Part shown: positions 7,021 to 15,300 of the stretch, piece after piece
How the letters are laid out: the number at the start of each line of letters is the position of its first letter
Numbering within the stretch: the stretch's first letter is position 1
From: a virus
Direction: 5' to 3' (one strand)
IMG/VR virus record: IMGVR_UViG_3300025759_000551
Coordinates: 1 to 27,412 of that record
Length of the DNA: 27,412 bases
Notes under the pieces: generated by a model
Told to the model about the DNA's origin: nothing
The model's database searches: none
The model's input: the letters and a program-made list of their open reading frames with translations, nothing else
Program-made: the position numbers and the translations under genes

Positions 7021-8075
7021 TCCCAATAATATCTGTATAAATTATCCCAACCCCATTCCTCTTCTTCCCAAGGATACTTGTCGTAGATAAGCTCTGGTTT
7101 ATCAAAGTTACAACCAACTCTTGGATTTGTAAACACTCCCATACTTGCACGATTCACGTGTATGTAATCTGTAAATGTAGACATCACGCTGCCAAGAAAC
7201 TGAAATGAATAACTTGGAATTATCTGGTCATATATAGTTGCCTTAAGTGGTGTAAGGTCTTGCATAAAATTGTCTAAAAAGTATATCTCATATTTGTCTT
7301 TTAAAAAATTAAATATTGATTTATCTTTTTCATCAGTCGCAATGTAAAGTGGTAAATTATTTTTAAATAAATGTTTATCAAGAAATTTTGGTATTTGTTC
7401 AAGAAGCGGAACAGTGTGTGGTCTAGTATCTATAAAATCTCCTCGTCTTATGTGTATTGCATTGTATGCTCCAAGAGCTTGCTTTATAAAATCTATAGCC
7501 TCTATGTGTTCTTGTTTAAATTTAAAACCATTTAACATTTTAGATTTAATTTCTTTCTTTTTATTATCACTTGCTGCATATACGCTGTGATAAAAATGAC
7601 CAAATAAATTTCTAGGAAAGTGTATGAATTTATCTTCTTGATGTAGATTATATTGTTTTCTTCCCTGTGCAAACTTATTATAGTCTTCTATATCCTTAAC
7701 GTCTGTTGTTAAAACAAAACCAATGCAACTATGAAGAGGGTGTAGTTCTTTATAAACTTCATCAAACAACATTAGCTTTGCAAACTTATCTACCCCAGTA
7801 AAATATGTTTGTCCGTTTAAAACTGCGTACTCTGGTATATCGGTGTAATTAACTGTATTAAAGGTTTGTTTAAACACATTCTCATCCCATATATCAAAAG
7901 GATTTATATAAGTTTCTTTTTTATCCCAAGGAGTTATTGCATTAAAGTAAATACCAGGTGGTATTATAAACTTTCGATTGGTTAGCTCTGATATAGCCAG
8001 ACCTATTTCTAATGACATCCTTACGTTAGCAAATCCTGCCCACCAAGGTTCAATAGAAATGTATTTATCCGACAT
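7017..8075 (-). CDS. GDP-fucose O-fucosyltransferase-like glycosyltransferase
   Basis: A 352-aa enzyme. Residues 4-40 (YISIEPWWAGFANVRMSLE, then AISELTNRKFIIPP) match the N-terminal GDP-binding half of O-fucosyltransferase-type GT-B proteins. H208-x-R210-R211-G-D-F is the conserved HxRRGDF donor-binding motif. Residues 244-249 (YIATDE) and 293-305 (FLGSVMSTFTDYI) match the C-terminal half, with the GS..STF signature. This fits PF10250 and the related alpha-1,2/alpha-1,6 and protein O-fucosyltransferase group, which transfer L-fucose from GDP-fucose. The C-terminus is unusually Trp/Glu-rich (PWEEEEWGWDN). It overlaps the oxygenase gene by 11 bases and the GlcNAc-transferase gene by 4. With a GDP-mannose 3,5-epimerase in the same unit and no GDP-fucose synthesis genes here, it may use GDP-L-galactose instead. 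No signal peptide is seen. Confidence 0.78.
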   Translation of the reverse strand: MSDKYISIEPWWAGFANVRMSLEIGLAISELTNRKFIIPPGIYFNAITPWDKKETYINPFDIWDENVFKQTFNTVNYTDIPEYAVLNGQTYFTGVDKFAKLMLFDEVYKELHPLHSCIGFVLTTDVKDIEDYNKFAQGRKQYNLHQEDKFIHFPRNLFGHFYHSVYAASDNKKKEIKSKMLNGFKFKQEHIEAIDFIKQALGAYNAIHIRRGDFIDTRPHTVPLLEQIPKFLDKHLFKNNLPLYIATDEKDKSIFNFLKDKYEIYFLDNFMQDLTPLKATIYDQIIPSYSFQFLGSVMSTFTDYIHVNRASMGVFTNPRVGCNFDKPELIYDKYPWEEEEWGWDNLYRYYWE

Positions 8076-9375
8076 ACTTCCAGTCTTTTAATTTATAGTG
8101 TACATAAAAGTTTCTAAAATGTGTTCCACCAAAAACTTCTTTTCTTCCGTGTTCGCACACAGCTGATTCATATAATATCATATCTCCAGGTTGAGCATAA
8201 ACTTTATACCATTCTCCATCGTGACCTTGTATGTCTAGTGGCCAATCATCAGCCTCTGGTTTGTTTGAGCAGCCACAAGCTAAATCTTTATCAACTATAA
8301 TTATGGATGAAATGTGATGTGTAGCTATTCTATCTACGTGTGAAGTAAGTGTTGCTCCTTTTTTATATGAACGTATACCATATATGAATGATTTTAAAAG
8401 CGGCTCTTTTACCCATTCTTGATGCGTAGGTAAAAGCTGGTCGTGTATCATTGTTCTTACTGTAGGTAAATGGTCAAAAGACATTATTTCAGATTCGCCA
8501 CCTACTATAAACTCTTGCTTGCCAGCAAAGTTTTCATCTTCTGTTTTATCTTTTAATAACTCATAAGATTCTCTAATTAAATTCCAAGTATCTGTAGGGC
8601 ATTTTATTAAAGAAAAACCATTCTCTGTAAATCTTGGGAAGTCTGTTACGTTACTAAAATTTTTAGTTAATACAGGTTCTTTTATTTCCTCAGCTTGCGA
8701 CGCTTTAACAATGTATGATTTATTTTGCATACCTTCAACAATTTTAGTTTCAACTGGTTGGTCAACTTTTTTCACAATTTGTTCTTTTTGAGAGTCTAAA
8801 TATAGCTTTTCATCACTAGCTCCATTCCAGTTTTTTTCCCTCCACCAGGATGTTACAATGTATTTTTTTCCTTCATCCACTGTAACACCTTCATGTAAAT
8901 ATTTATCTTGAAGCTTTCCATCTTCCATATTATACCACCATATAGCTTTACCAGTTTCCGGTACAACAACTTTTCCTAAATTAGGAAAGCTTGTTCCACC
9001 TCCTTTAAAGCCATCATTTAAATAAATCATTAAAGTGTGAGTTCTATTCCCAGATGCTTTACAATGCATATCATAAGCAGGTCCACTAAAAAAATCATTA
9101 TGAGGTTTAAAATATTGACCAGGCTCATACAACTGTCCTTGTAGAGCTTCTCCTTTTATTAGTTCAATATTCAATTCTTTTGCTATTCTACTTTGGATAT
9201 TTTTTACTAAAGAATTTTGCATATCAAGATTTGATGTGCTGGATGTTCGATGATTTGTAACAGCTGTCCTGTCAGTGCCACCTTCTACAACTGATGAACG
9301 TGTGTGGTTTGCATCAATCATTTTTATTAACTGCTGACATTCATCTGCAGATAAAAAATTATTTATTTCCTCCAT
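8065..9375 (-). CDS. Tandem 2-oxoglutarate/Fe(II) oxygenase: prolyl 4-hydroxylase domain plus a second dioxygenase domain
   Basis: A 436-aa protein with two oxygenase domains. Domain 1 (about 1-183) has the full prolyl-4-hydroxylase pattern: RTSS (43-46), YEPGQYFKPHNDFF with iron ligands H92 and D94, RTHTLMIYLN, GGGTSFP, H161 as the third ligand, and K171 ten residues later as the 2-oxoglutarate anchor, before SWWR. A charged linker covers about 184-235. Domain 2 (about 236-436) has SHVDR (H346, D348), PGDMILYESAVCEHGR (H409) and R421 as the likely 2-oxoglutarate anchor. There is no signal peptide, so both domains act in the cytoplasm. The gene follows the Pro-rich 949-aa protein by 53 bases and overlaps the fucosyltransferase-like gene by 11 bases. 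The likely job is hydroxylation of prolines in Ser/Thr-Pro linkers of phage fibre proteins. The second domain's substrate is unknown; it may hydroxylate a different position. Confidence 0.88.
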   Translation of the reverse strand: MEEINNFLSADECQQLIKMIDANHTRSSVVEGGTDRTAVTNHRTSSTSNLDMQNSLVKNIQSRIAKELNIELIKGEALQGQLYEPGQYFKPHNDFFSGPAYDMHCKASGNRTHTLMIYLNDGFKGGGTSFPNLGKVVVPETGKAIWWYNMEDGKLQDKYLHEGVTVDEGKKYIVTSWWREKNWNGASDEKLYLDSQKEQIVKKVDQPVETKIVEGMQNKSYIVKASQAEEIKEPVLTKNFSNVTDFPRFTENGFSLIKCPTDTWNLIRESYELLKDKTEDENFAGKQEFIVGGESEIMSFDHLPTVRTMIHDQLLPTHQEWVKEPLLKSFIYGIRSYKKGATLTSHVDRIATHHISSIIIVDKDLACGCSNKPEADDWPLDIQGHDGEWYKVYAQPGDMILYESAVCEHGRKEVFGGTHFRNFYVHYKLKDWKYVG

Positions 9376-9405
9376 TTGATTTAATTTAATTTCAAATAAA
9401 GTTAA
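9376..9405 (-). promoter_or_regulatory. Leader and degenerate promoter before the oxygenase gene
   Basis: Directly before the ATG at 9375 the minus strand carries AAATTAAATTAAATCAA, the leader also found before the starts at 20106 and 22810. Further upstream is TTAACTTTATTTG (9393-9405), close to the TAACTTTG element of the other promoters but with a changed last base. No hairpin terminator is seen in the 53-base gap, so the cassette may be both read through from the 949-aa gene and weakly started here. Confidence 0.4.
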
Positions 9406-9428
9406 TGATAATTATTTAAAATGAAAAA

Positions 9429-12278
9429 CTATGGACAAGTTGTTGCTGTACAAGAGGATGTAAACGATGAACCATTCCAATATCTGTAGAAGCTTCCGTT
9501 GTTATAATAACCTGCTAAGGCAGCTCTATCACAAGTTGGAGTTCTATATAAAAGTGATGCAGTACATAAATCAGTTGTGTTTGCGTAGTAAAACTCATAG
9601 TTGTCACATACAATATTATTTACGCTTGCTACAAACTCCAAATTAATAAGGTTACATGCAACTGTAGGCGCAGGTGTAGGCGCAGGTGTCGGACTAGGCG
9701 TCGGACTAGGACTAGGTGTTGGACTAGGACTAGGTGTCGGACTAGGTGTCGGAACAGTTATTTCACAAGCAGTACAATCAGCGAAAGTAGACAGTGGAAC
9801 ATTTGAGTTTATTACTCCTACAGCATTTTGTACTTCATAACAAAATCCGTCATCCATTTTTACTGATGTACCTGGAGATAAAATAGAAGTTGAAGCCATT
9901 TCAGTGTAAGTTCCAGCACTTCCATCACATCTATCAATTAAAAAATAGTATGTTGAAACCACTGGCGCTGGAGTCGGTGATGGAGATGGTGATGTAGCGG
10001 ATGCACAAGCTATACAAGAAGTATACCATGCTAATCCTTCTTGAGTAGTTGTGCTAGCTGAAGGGTCGGTTACTTCATAACAAAATCCATCAGGCATTAA
10101 CACTGAACTGTTCGTAGGGAACGTCCCAGGAGAAGTTCTTACAATTGTATAATTATTTGTACCTCCATCACACCTTGTTATATCTAAATATTGATACGAA
10201 ATTGCTGTTGGTGATGGTGTCGGTGTTGGGCTAGGCGCTGGAGTCGGTGATGGAGAACATCCTGATAAATTAGAACAATTGTTGCTCACAACATCAAGTA
10301 CACCTTGACAATTATGGAAGCCAATATTTACAGCTGTAATTTCATAACATTGAGATGTATCAAACGTTGGACATCCACCAGTCGTACCACCAGAACTTAT
10401 TTTAATACCTAATCCCACAGTTAAACTATTACTTCCTGTTACTTCAACATGGTATGTAGGGCTTGTTGTACCACAACTCACTATTGATATTTCTTGAGTT
10501 ACTGGAGGCGGCGCAGTTGTCGGAGTAGGTGAAGGAACTACAGCACAAGTTTTTATAGTTTGAACAACACCTGATGAATTAATTAAATATTTATCATTTG
10601 AAGGTTGTGGTAAAAGACCTAAAGTGTTTGAAATACTATACCATTCTAAACCTCCGTTAAATACTGTAGTTTTTGAAGAGTTAGCATATAATGTATCTCC
10701 AACTATAATTTGACCAACCGTTGCTCTATCAGAGAAAACAAAGTAATCTGTTCTAGCATTACAAGCCGCAGCTTCTGTATATCCTTGTTGTGGTAAACCA
10801 TTAATAAACATTGATGGGTTTTCACAATCAAAACAGTTATTAAAGCTTGTAAGAGGTTCAACACTTATAGATGAAGTACCTGTTGTTGATTGTCGGTTTG
10901 AATAACAAATATTGTTATACTGAACAAAACTTGGCCAAGTTGATGTTGTTGTAAGTTTTCTAAAAATTTGTGTTGTTGATGTCTGACACTCTGTGTATTC
11001 ATTGTATTCATAAATTGGAGTTGGAGCACATCCATTACAACTACTATACGCAGAGTTAACTGTAACAGTAGAATTATACGAAGATGCAGCTGCGTCTATA
11101 ATTTCATAACAAGTTGCACCTGTAAATTCTGGATTACCTCCAGCTGCTGCTCCAGTTATTTCTATTGATTGTCCACTTAAATATCCAGATGTTCCAGTAA
11201 TTCTTACTAGATAAGTTGGGCTTGTAGTACCACACTGTCTTATTTCAACATCCTGTGTTGGCGTTGCAGTAGGAGTTGGTATTGGCGACGGAGCTACACA
11301 GGTAGTTTTCACAGTCACAACACCAGATGAATTAATTAATAAAGCAAATCCACTTGCATTATTTGGAACATTTCCACTATTATCAGTTACTCCATACCAA
11401 AAACTGTTTCCATTCCAAGTATTTGTTAAAGTAGCGTTTGTATAAACCACATCATTTACTTGAATTGAAGCTACATTAGTTCTACTAGTAAACATACTAT
11501 ATGCTGTTGTTGCTTGACACGCTAATACTGAAGAACCTACACCGTTTTGTACAGTGTTTGTAGAAAATATTTCATAAGATGGAGTCGGTAGACAACTTAC
11601 ACAATCTGTATATGTTTCTGAAATATCTACATTAGATATAGAAGTAGTCGCTTGAGTGTTTTCATAACAAGTTCCTAAATATTTTACAACTTGTGCAAAC
11701 GAAACTCCTGATGGAACCCTAAACACTTGAGTAGCTGTTCCACTACATTCCGTGTATTCTCTATAATCATAAGTTATAGTTGGTGATGGAGTAATACATG
11801 TAGCACAATCCGCATAACTTGGTAAACCTGCTACATCTATAGTTGATGTTAAAACAGTTGAGCTTGAGTTTTCCCAACATATCCCATCATATTGTACTAC
11901 AGGTGGAAATATTCCACCGGAAATAACTCTAAATACTTGTGTCGCAGCTCCACTACATTGAGCATACAATCTATAGTCATAGCTAACTACAGGTGCTGGC
12001 GTTGGCGATGGCGACGGCGTTGGCGTTGGCGACGGCGTTGGCGATGGCGTTGGCGATGGCGTTGGCGATGGCGTTGGTATAGGACTAGGTGACGGTGATA
12101 AACAATTAGGACACGAAGTCTCTGCAAATAATACTCCAGCAGCTTGCTGTCTGTAAATATTTTGGTCTGAATACCATCCATCAGGTGCAAAAATTGATAA
12201 TGCCGCATCAGTATATAATGCAGTAGCGTTCGAGAAACTCGAAGAACTAAAATAATATGTAGCTGTTGTTGCCGGCAT
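9429..12278 (-). CDS. Modular fibre-like virion protein with Ser-Pro-Thr-Pro linkers
   Basis: A 949-aa protein built from repeated small Cys-containing modules joined by Pro/Ser/Thr linkers. The N-terminal module ends in CPNC, and residues 61-96 are a pure SP/TP linker. Five modules of about 60 residues follow the plan YxYREYTEC...FR...Y..xCYEN...DCxxC. Two modules are of the type [14 protein letters not shown]...LINSSGVV...C, and two of the type [20 protein letters not shown] second long SP/TP/AP linker precedes the C-terminal 75 residues, and shorter linkers join other modules. There is no signal peptide. It follows the nozzle-like gene (24-base gap, promoter P3) and precedes the hydroxylase gene. 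Composition and position suggest a tail fibre or capsid appendage. The linkers are ideal candidate substrates for prolyl hydroxylation and O-glycosylation. No lectin or depolymerase motif was recognised, so receptor binding is a guess. Confidence 0.75.
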   Translation of the reverse strand: MPATTATYYFSSSSFSNATALYTDAALSIFAPDGWYSDQNIYRQQAAGVLFAETSCPNCLSPSPSPIPTPSPTPSPTPSPTPSPTPTPSPSPTPAPVVSYDYRLYAQCSGAATQVFRVISGGIFPPVVQYDGICWENSSSTVLTSTIDVAGLPSYADCATCITPSPTITYDYREYTECSGTATQVFRVPSGVSFAQVVKYLGTCYENTQATTSISNVDISETYTDCVSCLPTPSYEIFSTNTVQNGVGSSVLACQATTAYSMFTSRTNVASIQVNDVVYTNATLTNTWNGNSFWYGVTDNSGNVPNNASGFALLINSSGVVTVKTTCVAPSPIPTPTATPTQDVEIRQCGTTSPTYLVRITGTSGYLSGQSIEITGAAAGGNPEFTGATCYEIIDAAASSYNSTVTVNSAYSSCNGCAPTPIYEYNEYTECQTSTTQIFRKLTTTSTWPSFVQYNNICYSNRQSTTGTSSISVEPLTSFNNCFDCENPSMFINGLPQQGYTEAAACNARTDYFVFSDRATVGQIIVGDTLYANSSKTTVFNGGLEWYSISNTLGLLPQPSNDKYLINSSGVVQTIKTCAVVPSPTPTTAPPPVTQEISIVSCGTTSPTYHVEVTGSNSLTVGLGIKISSGGTTGGCPTFDTSQCYEITAVNIGFHNCQGVLDVVSNNCSNLSGCSPSPTPAPSPTPTPSPTAISYQYLDITRCDGGTNNYTIVRTSPGTFPTNSSVLMPDGFCYEVTDPSASTTTQEGLAWYTSCIACASATSPSPSPTPAPVVSTYYFLIDRCDGSAGTYTEMASTSILSPGTSVKMDDGFCYEVQNAVGVINSNVPLSTFADCTACEITVPTPSPTPSPSPTPSPSPTPSPTPAPTPAPTVACNLINLEFVASVNNIVCDNYEFYYANTTDLCTASLLYRTPTCDRAALAGYYNNGSFYRYWNGSSFTSSCTATTCP
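9662..9753 (-). repeat. Short tandem repeat coding the C-terminal SP/TP/AP linker
   Basis: On the plus strand the units read GGACTAGGTGTC, GGACTAGGCGTC, GGACTAGGACTAGGTGTT and GGCGCAGGTGTA, that is 6- to 18-base multiples. In the minus-strand gene they encode alternating Ser-Pro, Thr-Pro and Ala-Pro. All units are multiples of 6 bases, so slippage or recombination changes linker length without a frameshift. Confidence 0.8.
11991..12098 (-). repeat. Short tandem repeat coding the N-terminal SP/TP linker
   Basis: On the plus strand the array is made of GGCGATGGCGTT and close variants, ending in GGTATAGGACTAGGTGAC. It encodes residues 61-96 of the 949-aa protein as Ser-Pro and Thr-Pro pairs. 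Its codon set (GGCGAT/GGCGTT) differs from that of the C-terminal array (GGACTA/GGTGTC), so the two arrays probably expanded separately. Confidence 0.8.
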
Positions 12279-12289
12279 TTATAATTTTA

Positions 12290-12297
12290 CAAAGTTA
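12290..12297 (-). promoter_or_regulatory. Promoter -7 element P3 (TAACTTTG) before the 949-aa gene
   Basis: The minus strand reads GGTTAACTTTGTAAAATT in the 24-base gap after the nozzle-like gene. It matches TAnnTTTG and ends 11 bases before the ATG at 12278. It probably drives the fibre-like gene and, by read-through, the enzyme cassette. Confidence 0.5.
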
Positions 12298-12302
12298 ACC
12301 AT

Positions 12303-15300
12303 TTATGTTGAACATCTTGAATCTCCACATCCTGCTACTAAAACCACTACTTCACCATTTACACCAGAACCTCCCGTAGCATATAAAGAAGCACAACCCA
12401 TTGTTGTTCCTCCACTGGTGTATTGCACTTCATTTCCTACTACAATACCTAATGTTGTATTAGCTTTTAAATAAACAGCCTGAAGGCTTACACAATCTAT
12501 ACCTATAAAGTAATCGTATGTTGGTACTGCTGGTGCTGGAGTTGGTGATGGCGCTGGGGTTGGGGTTGGACTAAACGTACAATCACAACAAGATTCAAAG
12601 AAACTGAGCGGTGAATAACAAAGCTCTTGTCCAATAGATTTTCTTAAATCATATATTAAATATAATTTGTCACCACCATTTGGTAAAGCAAAATTAGCTT
12701 TATACAAATTAGGAGCGCCTGCTGTATTAATTGGAGTTGCCTCAATAGAAGCTGCTAATAATATATTTATATCAGTTGAATTGTTTTCATATAGTGCGTC
12801 TGTTCTTAAATATCTAAACTCATTTTCGTTAGGGTCAAACTGGAAATTATCAAAATTAATTTTATTAGACCTCATTGTAATTATTGCTCCATCTTGAGGA
12901 ATAACATTTGCCCCTTGACCTCCTTCAAGTTCTCTATATTGTGAAACTATAGGGTCATTCGGGCTATTTAATAACGTTACTAAATCTGATTGAGTTGGAG
13001 ATATAACTGTTCCTTTTTCCCAATAAAATTCTGTATGTGTAAATTGACCTGCAATTGCATTAGTTGATAATGTAATACTGTAAACATTAAACAGTTCAGG
13101 ACCAGGACATTTTACAGTTATTTGAATAGTGTCGTTTACCGATGAATCTGTAGTTACTATTAAAACCACTTCCGTTGGAACTGAATTTGGCTTACTAAAT
13201 GATAATGTTCCACTTTGATATACTACACCAGTAGTATAAGTAACACCATCATATATTGCTTGAATAGTGTATCCAGTTCCTGAAACTTGACCTTCTGTTT
13301 CTAAATCTACACCAGCTTCAGAAACAATCTGCTGCTGAGTTCCTTCGGTTACAATTAAATCAGAATTTTCAAAAGGTATTACATAATCTATATAAACAGT
13401 CCCAACTTCTTGTTTTACATCAACACAATAAACAAACTCTTGTTGAGCAACTACAGTTATATTCTTTGTCACACCACATGATGTACATAATTCAGTTTCT
13501 GGTTTAACTATAGTGTTAGAAGTAAACACATATTCGTGCATGTATGGGTCATAACCACCTAGTTTCTGAGTAGCTGAAGCGTCAGCAAATAAATCTCTAA
13601 ACCAACTTCTCATTCCTTGACTAGAAATAACTGTTAGTATTTCGTTTTGAGCCGAGCTTCCAGTTAATTTTACAATTACATTTCTTTTAGCATCAGAGAA
13701 GTATTTGTTTTCACCAAATTCTGCAAAACTTTCAGGGTGATTACTTATACCATAATTTTCTATTCTAGCTATCTGCGTTCCTAATACTTCAGGAACAGAT
13801 GTTACTGGCCCACCTCCAGTTGAATCTGATAATATGTTTTTACCCGCAAGCACATAAGATATTTTATCTTCTTGTAAGACAAGTATATCTGTTTCTCTTG
13901 CATACAATATTTCTACATCACCATACGTTTCTTCTAATGGTTTAAAATTCAATAAACCTAAATTGAACTCATTAAGTCTGTTTACATTTGACTCATCATT
14001 GTAAACTCCACTATATGTTAAATCTGCAAACCTATGCGCTGCTTTATACTCTTCGTTTGATGTTGTGAATATTCTATTACCTAAATTAAATGCTGGTTCT
14101 TTTATTGAGTCTCTAATCCTGTAACTTTCTACTCCGTTTCCAAAAGAAAAACAATTTGCAAATCCCGTGTTTACAATAGCAGGTTGACTTGTAGTTTGGT
14201 TTTGCACATTTCCTAAATGTAAATTACCATTTATGTTAAATGATTCACTGTTTTCATACCAAACATCAGGCAAAGCATCTGTTGGCTGAGTTTCAAAAAC
14301 ATACATAGAGTCAGTTCTATATACTGTAAAAGACACTTGTAATTCAGAACGTTTATTAGTTGTTCCTCCACAAGCTCTTCCACCAGATATAAGTAAATAA
14401 ATTAAATTTTTACTATTTGCGTCCTGGTTTGCTGTATCTTCAAACATTCTAAAATAAAAAGTTTCTTCAGGGTCATTAGCTGTAGCTCCAAATAAATTAG
14501 CATTTGCAATTTCTGACTTACTTTTTTTGTCTGACGTGTAAATATTAACAGCTCCGAGAGGCGGAGCAGCCACTGAATTTGTTGCAGGAATATATAATGT
14601 ATCTATTGAAATTTCACCAGTTGTATCTTCAACTCCCTCATTTAAAGTTTGGTCTACGTTATCTCCGTTAAACCAATCTATCATATTAGTGTAATTTCTT
14701 GATGCAGTAAAGCTTTTTTCTAAAACGTAATTTTGTCTTTGACAAGTAGGTCCAATCGTTGCAGACCCTCCATTCCTTTGAAACTCAATACGCATTGTAA
14801 TTCTAGTTCCTACAGGAACATCATACACATCATAAACTGGAGCTGAACCGGATTGATTAGTAGCTGTAAAAAATGGAAATGCTACAACTGGATAAAAAGT
14901 GTCCTCTTTACAAATAGCTTTTTTCTCAGGAACAGAAACAATAGCATCATTAGATTCAACAGCAGCAAAATTTGAAGCATTTATCTTCATGTAAGTTCCC
15001 CCAAACACTTCTATTTCGTTTCCTGCAGCATCAAAAACATCTATAAACCCTGCAGTTTTAGCTTCTTTTTCTAAAACAGTTGCAATCGAACATCTATTCA
15101 TTGGACCTCTAGCATCAGCTTTTACAATTAGCTTGTCTCCGGATTCTACTTTATTAGCGTTTTCCCCATCAAGTAAAAAATAACTAGCTCCAGTACCCGA
15201 GTCTCTGTATACTATATTACTATATATCGTCTGATAATCTGTTGCTGTTGGTTTTATTACAAACTTATATTTTGTTGCCCAATAAGGGGCTTTTTGCTCT

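Larger units (their letters stand above)
5231..9375 (-). other. Four-gene hydroxylation and glycosylation cassette
   Basis: Oxygenase, O-fucosyltransferase-like enzyme, GT60 GlcNAc-transferase and GDP-mannose 3,5-epimerase are fused into one transcription and translation unit by overlaps of 11, 4 and 4 bases. The unit is bounded upstream by the Pro-rich 949-aa protein gene and downstream by promoter P2, whose first bases are the epimerase stop codon. No terminator or full promoter motif lies inside it. The enzyme families are read from sequence; joint action on the neighbouring fibre proteins is inference. Confidence 0.7.

Noticed and set aside
5231-9375. Cassette as host capsule/O-antigen genes picked up by chance
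   Set aside because: Tight overlaps, no transposase or repeats at the borders, phage-type promoter motif at the end and polypeptide-directed enzyme families argue for a working phage unit, though capture in the past is possible.
9601-9840. Plus-strand ORF coding a Gly/Val/Leu repeat peptide
   Set aside because: Antisense shadow of the second linker array inside the 949-aa gene.
11892-12092. Plus-strand ORF coding an Arg/Trp-rich repeat peptide
   Set aside because: It is the antisense reading of the SP/TP repeat array; no start signal, no promoter, opposite to all other genes.
9662-12098. CRISPR-like array
   Set aside because: Repeats are short, contiguous, without unique spacers, and lie in a coding frame.
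11987-12208. Minus-strand ORF rich in Arg/Gln/His
   Set aside because: Out-of-frame reading of the same repeat in the 949-aa gene; the repeat keeps all frames open.
9429-12278. Diversity-generating retroelement target
   Set aside because: No reverse transcriptase, template repeat or adenine-variable repeat pair is visible in the window.
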